Of a DNA stretch of 64,000 nucleotides, positions 56,201 through 64,000 are shown one piece after another. Both the position numbers and the translations under genes were made by a program. Within the stretch, counting starts at the first letter, position 1. Each line of letters begins with the position of its first letter. The DNA comes from Pycnopodia helianthoides. Its lineage: Eukaryota; Echinodermata; Asteroidea; Forcipulatida; Asteriidae. The stretch covers positions 15,236,953 to 15,300,952 of the forward strand of contig CM063256.1 in NCBI GenBank assembly GCA_032158295.1, written 5' to 3'. Under the pieces are notes generated by a model. It did no database searches. It saw only the letters and a list, made by a program, of their open reading frames with translations, and was not told where the DNA came from.

Positions 56201-59200
56201 GAAAATTAATTAATCAGCGATAAAATACACAAACAAAATGAATACCAATTCTTACCTTTCCCAGTTGATCAGAGCATTGGGTCCCTCATCATAATCTTCC
56301 TAAAAATAAAATGACAAACAAAATAAGTAAGATACATAAAAAAAAAACAAGCAAACAGGTTTATAAATGCCCATATATAGATAAAATGACATGCCAGCCA
56401 AATCGAGAGAAAAAAAAGAGTATGGTTTACAGTTTCTCATATGAAACAAAAATATATTGACAGCATCAGATTGGCATGAACATTTTACCGACATTATTGA
56501 GGGCAAAGGCCAATGAACAGCAGGCCACTTTTAACTCTTTGGAGATCATTCATTTCTGTATAATCATCACCATACGGCCGGACAAGGCTAATATTGCTGA
56601 GTGTTTGACACTTTTTTTTTTTCTTGTAAAAGTGTCTGAAAAAAAGAACAAGAAACAGATATTTTGTTTTGTTTTAGAAACATCGGATACTATAATAACA
56701 TAGAAAACAGTGGAAAATTTCCAATTTAGAACGTGACGTTTTACTCTGACCTTTTTGGTCGAGTGGAAGTAGGTGGTATCTTGCAGCCATTTGGTCATTT
56801 TGGTAAAAGCCGTTTCTGGCCGCTATGGCACCTGAAGGGTTAAAAGACGACCAAACCTGAACATGCCCGGTCACATTTGACCCCTCTTGTTTTTTTCTGG
56901 GCTGCCTCTGGTTCTACCCTTTGAGATGAACAGTATTTATGGCAGAAGGCAAAAAAATAAGTAACCTCTTAAAGACAACTTACGGCCAATTCCGATTGAG
57001 CTCGGACACGCTTGACTCCCTCTCGTTCCTTCTGAGCTGCCTTTCATTCTACCTTTTGAGACAACCATTAAATTACTGGCAGAGGCCACTGAAAAGCTGG
57101 TCGTGTTTTAAAGAACAACTTCCGGCAAATCCCGAATGAGCTCGGCCACATTTGACCCCCACTCGTTCCTTCTGAGCTGCCTTTCATTCTACCTTTTAAG
57201 ACAACCATTAAATTACTGGCAGAGGCCACTGAAAAGCGGGTCGTTTTTAAAACACAACTTACGGCCAATCCCGAATGAGCTCGGACACGCTTAACTCCCT
57301 CTCGTTCTTTCTGAGCTGCCTCTCTTTGTACCCTCTGAAACTGATTGAGTGCCGCTGTGAAGTCGCTTGTGAATCTCTCCTTCTGCATTCTCTGCTGTCT
57401 CTGTGATCGATACACAAACAATTTTGGCTTCTTAGGAAAAAAATGGTTGCGTTTGAACACCGTTCCAGAAAAGTAGGCCTGTGGATTTTTTTTCCCATAG
57501 GACTCATAGAGCTACGGGTATACATTACTTATCACATGTTGGTGTAAGGGTAAAACACCCGGCTCATCACACATTGGAGCGTGATCCAAAACTGGTAAAC
57601 ATACAGTATGATGAAAGTTTGAGGATGTCTCAAATTAATCAAAACAGTACTTCAAATAGCAGAGAAAGGTCCATATTTGACTAAATAAAAAAAATAAAAA
57701 ATTGTTTTAAAGAATTTGGTTAGGCACACCATGTCGTTGATATTGCATGCACGCTTTTCCAGTGTGAGGGATGGACAAAAGGAACATAAAATATAATTAA
57801 CTTTTGAATGCAACTTAACTTTTGAACACTTTACAATGCACCATTGATGGTTTCCCATATTTTACACTTTAAAAGTGTTTAAACCCTTTAAATATTTTAT
57901 GATTTTCTCATTCAACATCATTTTTTACAACAGGGGTCTTGAAACCCAAAATGATGTAATTTTGTCTGTCCCTCACGGACCAAATACAACTTATTTTTCT
58001 CCTAGTTACTCAACTCAACTGTTTTTTAACAGAAGTACCTCAACTTTCCAGAAATGAATATCACAAGTCACTGATACCTTATGGGTCCTAGTTATTTCAC
58101 TTTTAAAAAGTGAGGGACGGACATTTCCATCCCTCACGTTACCCCAAAAAACAGATATAACAGGGTCTAACATGTAAATCTCAAATTTATGTTGTCATTA
58201 AACTTACAACGGCTGAACAAAATAGTGCATGATTCACAAACGGGGTATTCAAAAAATAAGCATCCTTGTACCAAGTTCACATTTTTGGTTTAATGTTAAT
58301 TTAAACAAACTATTTGTTAAAATATACAAAATTGTGCGACAACAAATTGCTACATGGGTATTTTTTTTTCAATTTTGTTTTTTTATACAATTTAAAAAAA
58401 AGATTTGATGTCCTAAAAAAGTCTTTGTTTGACTTGTTTTCTCATTTTTATAATACACAAGACTTGCACAGTCTAGGGTTTTGTACACTTTTATGACTTT
58501 GTTGGAAAATTATCATAGACCTAAAATAATTACCCTTCTATACTATTTTAATGATTGCGCCTTGGGTTTAAAAACAGCTACTTCCATAACTTTGCTTAAA
58601 GGGAAGGTACACGATTGGTAATCACTCTAAAAATGAATGGCAATAAAAACTTACTTGGTTTAAAGTACAGCAACTTTTGATAGTATAAAGCATTTTGAGA
58701 AATATTTCAATTCAAAATAATGCGGATATCGAAAAAATATGTCAGTTTTTATCCCCCAAAATTTAAAAATATGAGAAATGTTTTTTGTCAGAAACGCTTC
58801 TCAGATCGTGTATTCCAATTAGGGATTATTCTTTATGCGTGGATATATTCGCTGCAGATTTTGGCGATATTTAAAAAAACGCGACCAAGCCCCAGTCTGA
58901 CTCGTTGAGTAAAAGACCGTCAGATTGGCACCGTACATGTTCAACGATTGATTGATTGTTTATCATTTCATTTTATATTATTGATAAAACTTTGAGGTCA
59001 TCAGTAATTTACCTGATCTGATGGAGAAACAGGAGGAGGGGCGGAGCTTAGATCCTTCAACATTCTGTTGGTGTCCTTGGCCAACTGGTTGGTATAATGT
59101 TGAACCTCATCACTGGAGATAAAACATAAAAAAAAAATATCAAAAATCAAAACTTAATAATAATACTACTTTACATTTAAACATGTACCGCGCTTAAAGG

Positions 59201-61773
59201 CCCTGTACACTATTGGTAAGATCGAAAAACACAAATGTTCACAGATTCACACATAACTTACATGATTTAAAGTAAGTAATGGTAGAAAGGGTTCCTTCAA
59301 ATATTTTTTGGCCTAAAATGCTATCGTTTCTGAGAAATGAATAAAACAATAGTTTTTATCGCGCGCAATAATAAACTTGATGTTTGAAAAACAGAAAACA
59401 CATATTAAAGGTCTCTTTTCACTATTTTCTCGTGACCTCGCTGACCAATTGAGCTCAAATTTTCACAGGTTTGTTATTTCATGTATATGGTTAATCACAC
59501 AAAACATGAACTTTGTTTGCGACTGTTTTGTCAGCTCTACCAATCCTGTATAATACTTTTAATATTAAGTTTCTAAGCGCCACAGTATGTATCTTGGAAG
59601 GTATGTGGAGCTATGTTTTGAAGTACGAGACCTTTTTTCCTTTACATAGCATGTGATGGTTTACACGATTTTGTGGCGCAATATGCAGCCTATCAAACCA
59701 GGAGCATCGGGGCGAGCCCCTTCTCTTAACGATAAGTGCACTGGGTTCTTTTATGTGCATTACACAACACGAGACCAACGGCTTTACGTCCCACCCGAAG
59801 GACGCAGCAATAATGATTAAGTGTCTTGCTTTTAAAAAAGGACACAAGTGTCACGACCGGGACTCGAACCCACACCCTGCTGATCAGAAACACCAGAGCT
59901 TGAGTCCGGTGTTCTAATCCGCTCGGCCACAACACGCCACTAAAGGCTATATTGTAAAAATGAAATGCTCCTGGTGTAACTTTGACTAATCTTACAAAGC
60001 AACTTGCCTAACCTGTGTGGGGAAACAGACTACCATAATCAAAGTCTAACAGCATACAAATATAACACAGTTTGAAGGTGGACAGTCGATGTTAGCTCCC
60101 CGAGGTATTGGAAGTTGACAAACTAGTTCAGACCTTGCGCTTAATTTTTTTATTTGTACAGTAGCTTACCGGGCTAGTAAACTGTGCATTTTGAACTGCC
60201 ATAAATGTATTTTGCCGATGTATCAATGCTAACGATCGTAACCAGTTTAATGGTCAAATGAAGTTGCATTCACACGATCAAAGCTAAATTAACACATTTT
60301 TAAACATTTATTATTCACGTCTGAAAAGGGAAAATCATTGAGCATTATAAACAAGTAGGTTGCATAGTTTGTAGTAGCCCACAGGGCAAATTGAGAAGTG
60401 GCGTTTACTTGCCCATAGCAGTTTTACTATTTTATACGCTGAGCTAGAGTTAGGGGTGAGCCCTGGGCCCAATTTCATAGAGCTGCTTAACGGCTGATTC
60501 TGTGCTTACGTACGAGTTTCTATTTCATAGCGCTGCTAACCGTAAGCACACGAAAAGGCATGCTAACCTCCCGGTGCTTACTGCCCGAAAATGAATGACG
60601 TAACAATGCAAGTACATGGTGAACGCGCAAGATGACTGCCTTATTTCCTTGCTATCCTGTGAAACACGCTTATGCTTAAGCACATTTTTCTGCTACAGTT
60701 TGCTTACCGTTAAGCAGCGCTATGAAATTGGGCCCTGTAGTCCTAAGGCCAAACAAAGGGGACTAGTTTGTCAACTTCCAATACCAAGGGGTGCTAATAT
60801 CGACTGTCAACCCAAAATAAACCATGTTATATTTGTTTTACTACACCTCAAACTTCTCTCAAGTTCGGCATCATTGAGCTTGTGAAAGCGCAACTTTTAC
60901 GTTTGGCACCATCTTTTCATGCGTTTGTTGCACACGTGTTTGCGCGTACATGCATTTATACTACACCCGAGTGCAAGCAATAGTTCAATGACTAATTTGT
61001 AAAGCCCACATGTAGTAGACTGTTTCACATGCGACAGTCTACTTGCGTCCATTTACAATGTGCGTGACTGTTGCCCATGTGAAAGTGTACAACGCATGCG
61101 TCTCTACCCTGTGAGTGAATACTGGCGCGTGCGCTTGGTAAACAGCAACAAAAAAAAAGCATCTGGTGGTGAATGGACCAATGAGAATTCGACTCTCGAT
61201 CATGAATATGTATGAGGTATAGTAAAAGATATGAGTAGAGTTTCAGCCCTGGTTGTTTATGCAGGGCATGGCTTCTGGTACTCCTGGCCTTGGTACCCTC
61301 TTCTAAAAGACTTTGAGATTTTTAAAAAATGAAAACCCGTGGCTCAATGAAAACTTCCTTTCCCCTGTTTTTGCTCAACCGTCTTTCATTTATTAATTCT
61401 GGTTGTAAAGCCAAGGACTCTCAGAAAGCGAACTTAATCACTGTACTAGCCAAGAACCCCGTGGAGAGAAGACAATGAAGGAAGTTTCAGTTTTAGGTGT
61501 GGGAGGAAAACCCCAGATAAATATTCCAGGGGAAACCCACGCAATCAGGCAGGTTCTGAAAAACCCAATCCACGTAGTGCCCTGGTGTGATTTGAACCGG
61601 GGTCTCCAGAGGTGGAAGGCAAGGCAAGATACCACTACGCCAACCTGACTGCCCAAACTTTCTTTCCTACTAGTTTCAAAAGAGAAAACATGTGAAGACT
61701 TACAGCTTTGATCGAAGGTTTTTGTTGTCATCTGATGTGCCAAGCCTGGTTATTATTCTTTCAATTTCCCTCA
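47006..61773 (-). CDS. Syntaxin, STX7/STX12-type Qa-SNARE (5' end missing, alternative last exons)
   Basis: Minus-strand exons 61704-61773, 59013-59112, 57263-57400, 56256-56299, 54634-54727, 52528-52600 and 50398-50480. These are followed by either 49297-49395 or 47006-47212. Phases fit throughout (200 codons before the last exon). The early exons give Habc helices (KLDEVQHYTNQLAKDTNRML, RQQRMQKERFTSDFTAALNQ); then comes NALINWES; then the SNARE motif from ERESQLRKLE through DIVDVNTIFKDLATMVHEQG and DSIEANVESAEVHVDQANTQ. The central Q is in HEQGDMI. This matches endosomal syntaxins 7 and 12, which drive fusion among endosomes and lysosomes. The first exon, with about 40 N-terminal residues, should lie right of the window; 61.8-64 kb holds only repeats. 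Confidence 0.88.
47340..47435. repeat. Partial family D element
   Basis: 'ggttaccagccaaactacca' and 'ctggtatcctgcttattttt' are recognisable internal family D words next to a family B insertion. Confidence 0.45.
47439..47830. mobile_element. TTAA MITE, family B
   Basis: TTAA at 47439-47442 and 47827-47830. Termini AGGAACATTACATAATTGG and TTCTGTAATGTTCCT. The right TTAA is directly followed by the start of a family F element. Confidence 0.8.
47831..48225. mobile_element. Family F element (right end eroded)
   Basis: Starts AGCACATGTATAACATTGG straight after TTAA 47827-47830. It shares 'gcactttatgttacccaac'-like and 'accatgaccatctttatacc' words with 50522-51267. No clean right TTAA is seen. Confidence 0.6.
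48226..48580. mobile_element. Diverged family A element
   Basis: 'aaaggcagtggttccttttg' to 'ttaccaaaagtatatcctgc'; interior 'gatagtataaaacattgtga' matches family A. The ends have drifted. Confidence 0.6.
48820..49176. mobile_element. Diverged family C element (inverted)
   Basis: It contains, in reverse orientation to the 39-kb copy, 'gtgaaaatttcatttcaaaa', 'ggaatacacaatctgac' and 'tctcaaaatgctttatacta', and ends 'gattaccaatcgtataccttc'. It sits just downstream of the proximal syntaxin exon. Confidence 0.6.
49297..49395 (-). CDS. Alternative last exon (proximal): short membrane anchor
   Basis: Acceptor GAGCAG after a T-rich tract, phase 0, 33 codons to TAG (complement of 49297-49299). It encodes SKARRKKIMIVICCVILLAV then VGIIVYFAIPKK. 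It is clearly homologous to the exon at 47006-47212 and gives the usual short syntaxin C-terminus. Confidence 0.8.
   Translation of the reverse strand, partial: SKARRKKIMIVICCVILLAVVGIIVYFAIPKK
49660..50036 (-). mobile_element. tRNA-derived SINE (family 2) with G-rich insert
   Basis: The minus-strand head (about 49950-50036) reads 'cgtgtcgtggctgggtggtc' and 'gtgtgggttcaaatcccggt', like a long-variable-arm (Ser/Leu-type) tRNA. The body continues left. A GGCAGGAGG-type tandem array (49795-49922) interrupts it. Family 2 copies are also at 54816-55075 and 59575-59938. Confidence 0.65.
50398..50480 (-). CDS. Exon: C-terminal SNARE helix
   Basis: The 83 bases run phase 1 to phase 0 (donor GTATGT). 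It encodes DSIEANVESAEVHVDQANTQ then LVKASTYQ, the membrane-proximal half of a syntaxin SNARE motif. Its end joins in frame to either last exon. Confidence 0.9.
50518..51271. mobile_element. Family F element carrying a nested insertion
   Basis: TTAA at 50518-50521 and 51268-51271. Start AGCACATGTGTATACATGG, end GTACAATACCT. About 50595-50960 is an unrelated insert ('cagggttcgcccttaacact' ... 'gggctactttacaaaaagct'). The same insert occurs in the opposite orientation at about 60125-60462. Confidence 0.6.
51805..52051. mobile_element. Inverted-repeat element, ~247 bp
   Basis: TAGTCTTGGTTCGAGACGCT faces its near-inverse GTCTTGAACCAAGACTA at the right end, with 'tctgtt'/'aacagg' continuing inward. 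The centre has 'accgctatcac' repeated. No clear target duplication. Confidence 0.6.
52528..52600 (-). CDS. Exon: central SNARE motif
   Basis: The 73 bases run phase 0 to phase 1 (donor GTAAGT). It encodes SDIVDVNTIFKDLATMVHEQ then GDMI, including the zero-layer glutamine that defines Q-SNAREs. Confidence 0.92.
52940..53290 (+). mobile_element. tRNA-derived SINE (family 3), two tandem copies
   Basis: Two heads, 52943-53016 and 53128-53200, read 'ggtctagtggtaagacat' and 'gtaggtttgaatcccacc', with a tail 'atgcctgtggttttatttcc' and 'cggtgtaagggtaaaa'. A tail-only relic is at about 57478-57560. Confidence 0.65.
53560..54478. repeat. ~120-bp tandem repeat, 7-8 copies
   Basis: The unit contains 'tatgccagcctgcaatatga', 'tcatctacacagtacacag'-type words and 'caaccctcctactatttgac'. 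Unit variants alternate ('gatatactaactatgcc' against 'gatagataaactacatg'), suggesting stepwise expansion. ORFs here are repeat artefacts. Intronic in the syntaxin gene. Confidence 0.9.
54634..54727 (-). CDS. Exon: linker and start of SNARE motif
   Basis: The 94 bases run phase 2 to phase 0. It encodes SSNQPQEMQQSQFQQEDFEA then LKERESQLRKLE, equivalent to the EDDLRLIHERESSIRQLE stretch of STX7. The donor GTTCGT is weak but keeps the only sensible frame. Confidence 0.87.
54812..55075 (+). mobile_element. tRNA-derived SINE (family 2)
   Basis: The head 54816-54907 has 'cgtggccgagcggtc' and 'gtgtgggttcgagtcccggt'. The body has 'cttgtgtccttgagcaagac', 'taagcaaatgggtacctgtg' and 'tatactcccaagggagctga'. 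It is preceded by a (CGTGT)n run. This is the most complete family 2 copy. Confidence 0.75.
55290..56172. mobile_element. Cluster of family A and D fragments
   Basis: Family A pieces at about 55290-55601 and 55770-55953 flank a family D fragment (about 55601-55765). A full family D hairpin follows at 55979-56169 (GGGCCCAATTTCATAAAGCT to ATATGAAATTGGGCCC). The family A pair may be one element split by the D insertion. Confidence 0.6.
56256..56299 (-). CDS. Exon: short linker exon
   Basis: The 44 bases run phase 0 to phase 2. It encodes EDYDEGPNALINWE, matching the NLVSWES region of STX7. It is too short for ORF prediction but bordered by TTTTTAG and GTAAGA. Confidence 0.85.
56880..57262. repeat. 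Tandem partial copies of the adjacent syntaxin exon
   Basis: Units of about 140 bp repeat the 3' half of the exon at 57263-57400 plus its donor and the first ~60 intron bases. Clear copies have their donor-equivalents near 56981 and 57121, and a more worn copy starts at about 56865. Each includes 'gagctcgg-ca', 'ccctctcgttccttctgagc' and 'gcctttcattctacc'. The copy at 56981 keeps GTAAGT; the one at 57121 has lost it (GGAAGT). Confidence 0.8.
57263..57400 (-). CDS. Exon: Habc helix
   Basis: The 138 bases run phase 0 to phase 0 (donor GTAAGT). It encodes RQQRMQKERFTSDFTAALNQ, FQRVQREAAQKEREGVKRVR and AHSGLA, matching the QRQRKIQKDRL...VQRQAAERE part of STX7. Confidence 0.9.
57480..58590. other. 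Syntaxin intron, mostly unremarkable
   Basis: A family 3 SINE tail relic lies at about 57478-57560. At 57720-58140 'gagggacgga'-type words occur in both orientations ('tgtgagggatggacaaaagg' and 'gtccctcacggacc'), hinting at a worn inverted repeat. No exon seen. Confidence 0.45.
58593..58890. mobile_element. Partial family C element
   Basis: Starts with TTAAAGGGAAGGTACACG and 'attggtaatcactctaaaaa'; interior 'agaaacgcttctcagatcgt' and 'tattctttatgcgtgg' match family C. The right end is missing. Confidence 0.65.
59013..59112 (-). CDS. Exon: Habc domain
   Basis: The 100 bases run phase 2 to phase 0. It encodes DEVQHYTNQLAKDTNRMLKD then LSSAPPPVSPSDQ. YTNQLAK is characteristic of STX7/12-type syntaxins. 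Confidence 0.92.
59196..59563. mobile_element. TTAA-type element, family E-like
   Basis: Begins TTAAAGGCCCTGTACACT and ends CCTGTATAATACTTTTAA; interior 'tgaccaattgagctcaaat' and 'acaggtttgttatttcatgt'. The ends are imperfect inverses. Confidence 0.6.
59575..59938 (-). mobile_element. tRNA-derived SINE (family 2)
   Basis: The minus-strand head (about 59848-59938) has 'gtggccgagcggattagaac' and 'gtgtgggttcgagtcccggt', followed by the common body with 'acacttaatcattattgctg'. Confidence 0.7.
60120..60462. repeat. Dispersed repeat (inverse of the insert at 50.6 kb)
   Basis: 'gcttaccgggctagtaaact', 'tttaatggtcaaatgaagtt' and 'gcccacagggcaaattgaga' match the insert nested in the family F element, in opposite orientation. 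Its type is unknown. Confidence 0.6.
60465..60735. mobile_element. Family D inverted-repeat element
   Basis: GGGCCCAATTTCATAGAGCT at the left and AGCGCTATGAAATTGGGCCC at the right, with an inner pair 'taccgttaagcagcgc' / 'gctgctaaccgtaagc'. Inserted right next to the repeat at 60120-60462. Confidence 0.8.
60736..61437. other. Syntaxin intron, nothing recognised
   Basis: No exon or clear repeat supported; somewhat GC-richer around 60880-61200. Confidence 0.45.
61438..61665 (-). mobile_element. tRNA-derived SINE (family 4)
   Basis: The minus-strand head (about 61590-61655) reads 'gcagtcaggttggcgtagtg' and 'gtatcttgcc', then the B-box-like 'ccggttcaaatcacacc'. The body extends left through 'gtttccc-tggaatattt'. 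It lies about 40 bp from the syntaxin exon at 61704. Confidence 0.55.
61704..61773 (-). CDS. First visible syntaxin exon (Habc helix a)
   Basis: The 70 bases run phase 1 to phase 2 (acceptor TTTTCCAG, donor GTAAGT). It encodes REIERIITRLGTSDDNKNLR then SK, equivalent to the [20 protein letters not shown] part of STX7. An upstream exon in phase 1 is needed. Confidence 0.85.
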
Positions 61774-61879
61774 CTGGAAAAGATAGACAGGGAAAATATT
61801 GAAAAAAAACTTACTTTCAAAATTACTTAAACAGAAATTGTAACAATAATTAACCCGTTAAATGGTGTACTAGTAAATG

Positions 61880-62290
61880 TTAAAGGCATTATAAAGAATC
61901 AATAAGGATAAAAAACACAGTTGTTTAATTTTGGTCTGAAAGCTTACTGATTATGAAGTTCATACTAGAACAATTTTTTTCCTTTGAAATGTTTCCTTCT
62001 GAAAGTAAGTCATATTCAAGAAAAATGAATCTGAAAACCTATAAAAAAATATTTAAAAAAATATGCAATCCCAGCTAACTATGGTTGGTCAACTAAACAA
62101 TAAGGACAATCTGTTTACATGCTGAAAATTGTGCGCGGTTTTTCGATATTTTCGTCTGACTCACACAAAGGGTTAAGCCCAAAGTTCCACAGGTTTGTTA
62201 TTTCATTACGGTTGATCACACAAAACATGAACACTGTCTGCAGCTGTTTTGTCAGCGCTACCAATCCTGAAATCTGTTAATATATTAAAC
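61880..62290. mobile_element. Diverged family E element
   Basis: 'gattatgaagttcatactag', 'gtttacatgctgaaaattgt' and 'ttgtcagcgctaccaatcct' match 4212-4614; the termini are eroded. Confidence 0.6.
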
Positions 62291-62690
62291 ATTGAAATTT
62301 GGGATGAATTGGTGTGTCAAAACAATTTTGAAAACAATCTATTTTTGAACATTGATTACTCTGAACTTATTTAGATTGTTTTCCAAATTGTTTTGACCCA
62401 CCCATCTATCCAATTAAAAAATAGACTATTTAATATACCCTATACACTGAAGAACAGAGTAATGCCTCAAATGAAGCAGATATATTTAGATCAATGTTAT
62501 CCCAGCTCAGGAGTTTTCAATGGCTTATTCTGGCTTCCAACATGCCACTTTAATAATAATAATAGGCATTTATACTGCGCTTTTCCAAAATATGATAAAA
62601 GCGCAAAACAAAAGAAAAGGATAAATTAAAACAAGCTAGAACAAAACTTAAATCTACTATTTAAGAAAGAGATAAGTTTTAAGTTTCTTC

Positions 62691-63074
62691 TTAAAGGAAC
62701 ATTACAGAATTGGTAATTGTAAAATATACTTTTGATCACAGATTTACATAAAACTTACACGGTCTAATGATGATCATAGTAGAAAACATCCCTTGACATA
62801 TTTCTGTCTGAAATGCCATATTTGATGAGAAATGAATAAACTAATTTTCCGATTGCAGTTTATCGCTCAGTGAGCGTTTTATTCATTTGTTGAACCCATA
62901 TGATTTCATGCAAATGTGTAATCGGTTTTTCACTATTTTCTCGTGACCCAGATGGCCGATCGATCTCAAACTTCTACAGGTTTGTCAGTTTATGTATATG
63001 GCGGATTACATAAAGTGCTTCCACTGCCAGCAACTGTTTTGTTAGCAAAAACCAATTCTGTAATGTTCCTTTAA
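62691..63074. mobile_element. TTAA MITE, family B
   Basis: TTAA at 62691-62694 and 63071-63074. Termini AGGAACATTACAGAATTGG and CCAATTCTGTAATGTTCCT. Full-length copy in inverse orientation to 63544-63900. Confidence 0.85.
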
Positions 63075-63077
63075 ATG

Positions 63078-63345
63078 TAACAATACAAGAAGAATTACGG
63101 ACATTAATTGGAAGACTGTTCCAAAGTTCAGCAGCAGAGTGTGAGAAGGTGCGTTTGCCACAAGATAATCTGGACTTGTGGTAAGTGTTAAGCCGAGTTC
63201 TATCGGAAGATAGAACTCGATTCCTCACTCCATTCCTCACTTCGACTCCATTCCTCACTTTGTTGTTGAGGAATGTTTTTTTCAGCCACAGGGGTCGGCT
63301 ATTGAAACAAGGTTGACCGATAGCACTATAAACACACAAACATTC
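63078..63345 (-). pseudogene. LINE reverse transcriptase C-terminal fragment
   Basis: The minus strand encodes RTRLNTYHKSRLSCGKRTFS then HSAAELWNSLPINVRN and TFKGTLQNWF. The GKR-FS-AA--LWNSLP pattern is the usual C-terminal end of CR1/L2-like non-LTR retrotransposon proteins. The ORF continues only into repeat, so it is a relic between two family B elements. Confidence 0.75.
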
Positions 63346-63539
63346 TTATAAATGTTACCATTTGTTCTTGTAGATCCTTTGAATGTGCAATTTTTTTTGT
63401 GAAAAAAGGTTTGCTGGCGAATAAAATAAAATGAAATGAAATGACTTGACAGACAATCTGGAAGAGACCACTAGCCATTTTTCCAATGAATTAATTTTAT
63501 TTTATTTATTTATTTATTTTTAAAATTCTAAACTGAACT

Positions 63540-63904
63540 TTAAAGGAACATTACAGAATTGGTTTTTGCTAACAAAACAGTTGCTGGCAGTGTAAGCACT
63601 TTATGTAATCCACCACATACATAAACTGACAAACCTGTAGAAGTTTGAGATCGATCGGCCATCTGGGCCACGAGAAAATAGTGAAAAAACCGATTACACA
63701 TTTGCATGAAATCATATAGATTCAACAAATGAATAAAACGCTCACTGAGCGATAAACTCCAATCGGAAAACTAGTTTATTAATTTCTCATCAAATATGTT
63801 TTCTACTATCATCATCATTAGACCGTGTAAGTTTTATGTAAATCTGTGATCAAAAAGTATATTTTACAAGTTTTTTTCTTACCAATTCTGTAATGTTCCT
63901 TTAA
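63540..63904. mobile_element. TTAA MITE, family B
   Basis: TTAA at 63540-63543 and 63901-63904. Termini AGGAACATTACAGAATTGG and CCAATTCTGTAATGTTCCT are exact inverses, so this is a well-preserved copy. Confidence 0.88.
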
Positions 63905-64000
63905 ATTTCAGTTGACCAAACCACCCCCGACTTTGAAAAAAAATATTTGGAATGGTCCCTATCCGGCCTTTTTTGACCATCATGACGAATCAACCATTTG

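Noticed and set aside
61774..64000. First coding exon of the syntaxin gene
   Set aside because: I searched the minus strand for an N-terminal syntaxin peptide ending in phase 1 and found only MITEs and a LINE relic, so the exon must be outside the window.

Overview
The window is a piece of an animal nuclear genome, most likely an echinoderm and probably a sea star. Genes are split into short exons by long, AT-rich introns with GT..AG borders. The non-coding DNA is packed with small inverted-repeat elements, tRNA-derived SINEs, minisatellites and decayed retroelements. The assignment to echinoderm or sea star rests on memory of similar repeats and on the receptor-rich gene style, not on a search. 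The exon models below come from reading splice sites and codon phase by eye.

Left part, minus strand (1-27.8 kb): two neighbouring genes for modular extracellular proteins. The right one (27753 to 14243, 12 exons, 2391 coding bases, 796 residues) appears complete. It has a signal peptide, two Cys-rich/CCP modules, two C-type lectin domains, two CCP modules, a Thr-rich stalk, one membrane helix and a tyrosine-rich tail. The left one (12703 down to at least 1842) has a signal peptide, one SRCR domain, a WSC domain and a CCP module, and runs off the window's left edge. Both start with an 85-base signal exon, and almost every junction is phase 1, as in shuffled extracellular modules. They look like recognition or adhesion receptors of the innate-immunity type.

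Middle (27.8-47 kb): mostly repeats. They include a decayed LINE reverse transcriptase, Penelope-like fragments next to a 300-base (AT)n tract, and several palindromic elements. One gene lies here on the plus strand (36664-38528): a stathmin-domain protein with an N-terminal MGC lipidation motif, resembling vertebrate STMND1. As read it carries two single-base frame breaks.

Right part, minus strand (47-61.8 kb): a syntaxin gene of the STX7/STX12 endosomal Qa-SNARE type. Its first coding exon lies beyond the window. It has two tandem alternative last exons that each encode the same basic juxtamembrane motif and a membrane anchor. The 3' half of one Habc exon is also present as tandem ~140-bp copies in the following intron.

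Repeats: at least five families of roughly 270-750 bp begin and end at TTAA with the inward termini AGG(C/A)AC or a close variant, suggesting one TTAA-targeting transposase group. A separate 576-bp element (19890-20465) has an exact 8-bp target duplication and an interior made entirely of a palindromic array. No CRISPR, operon or prokaryotic features are present.
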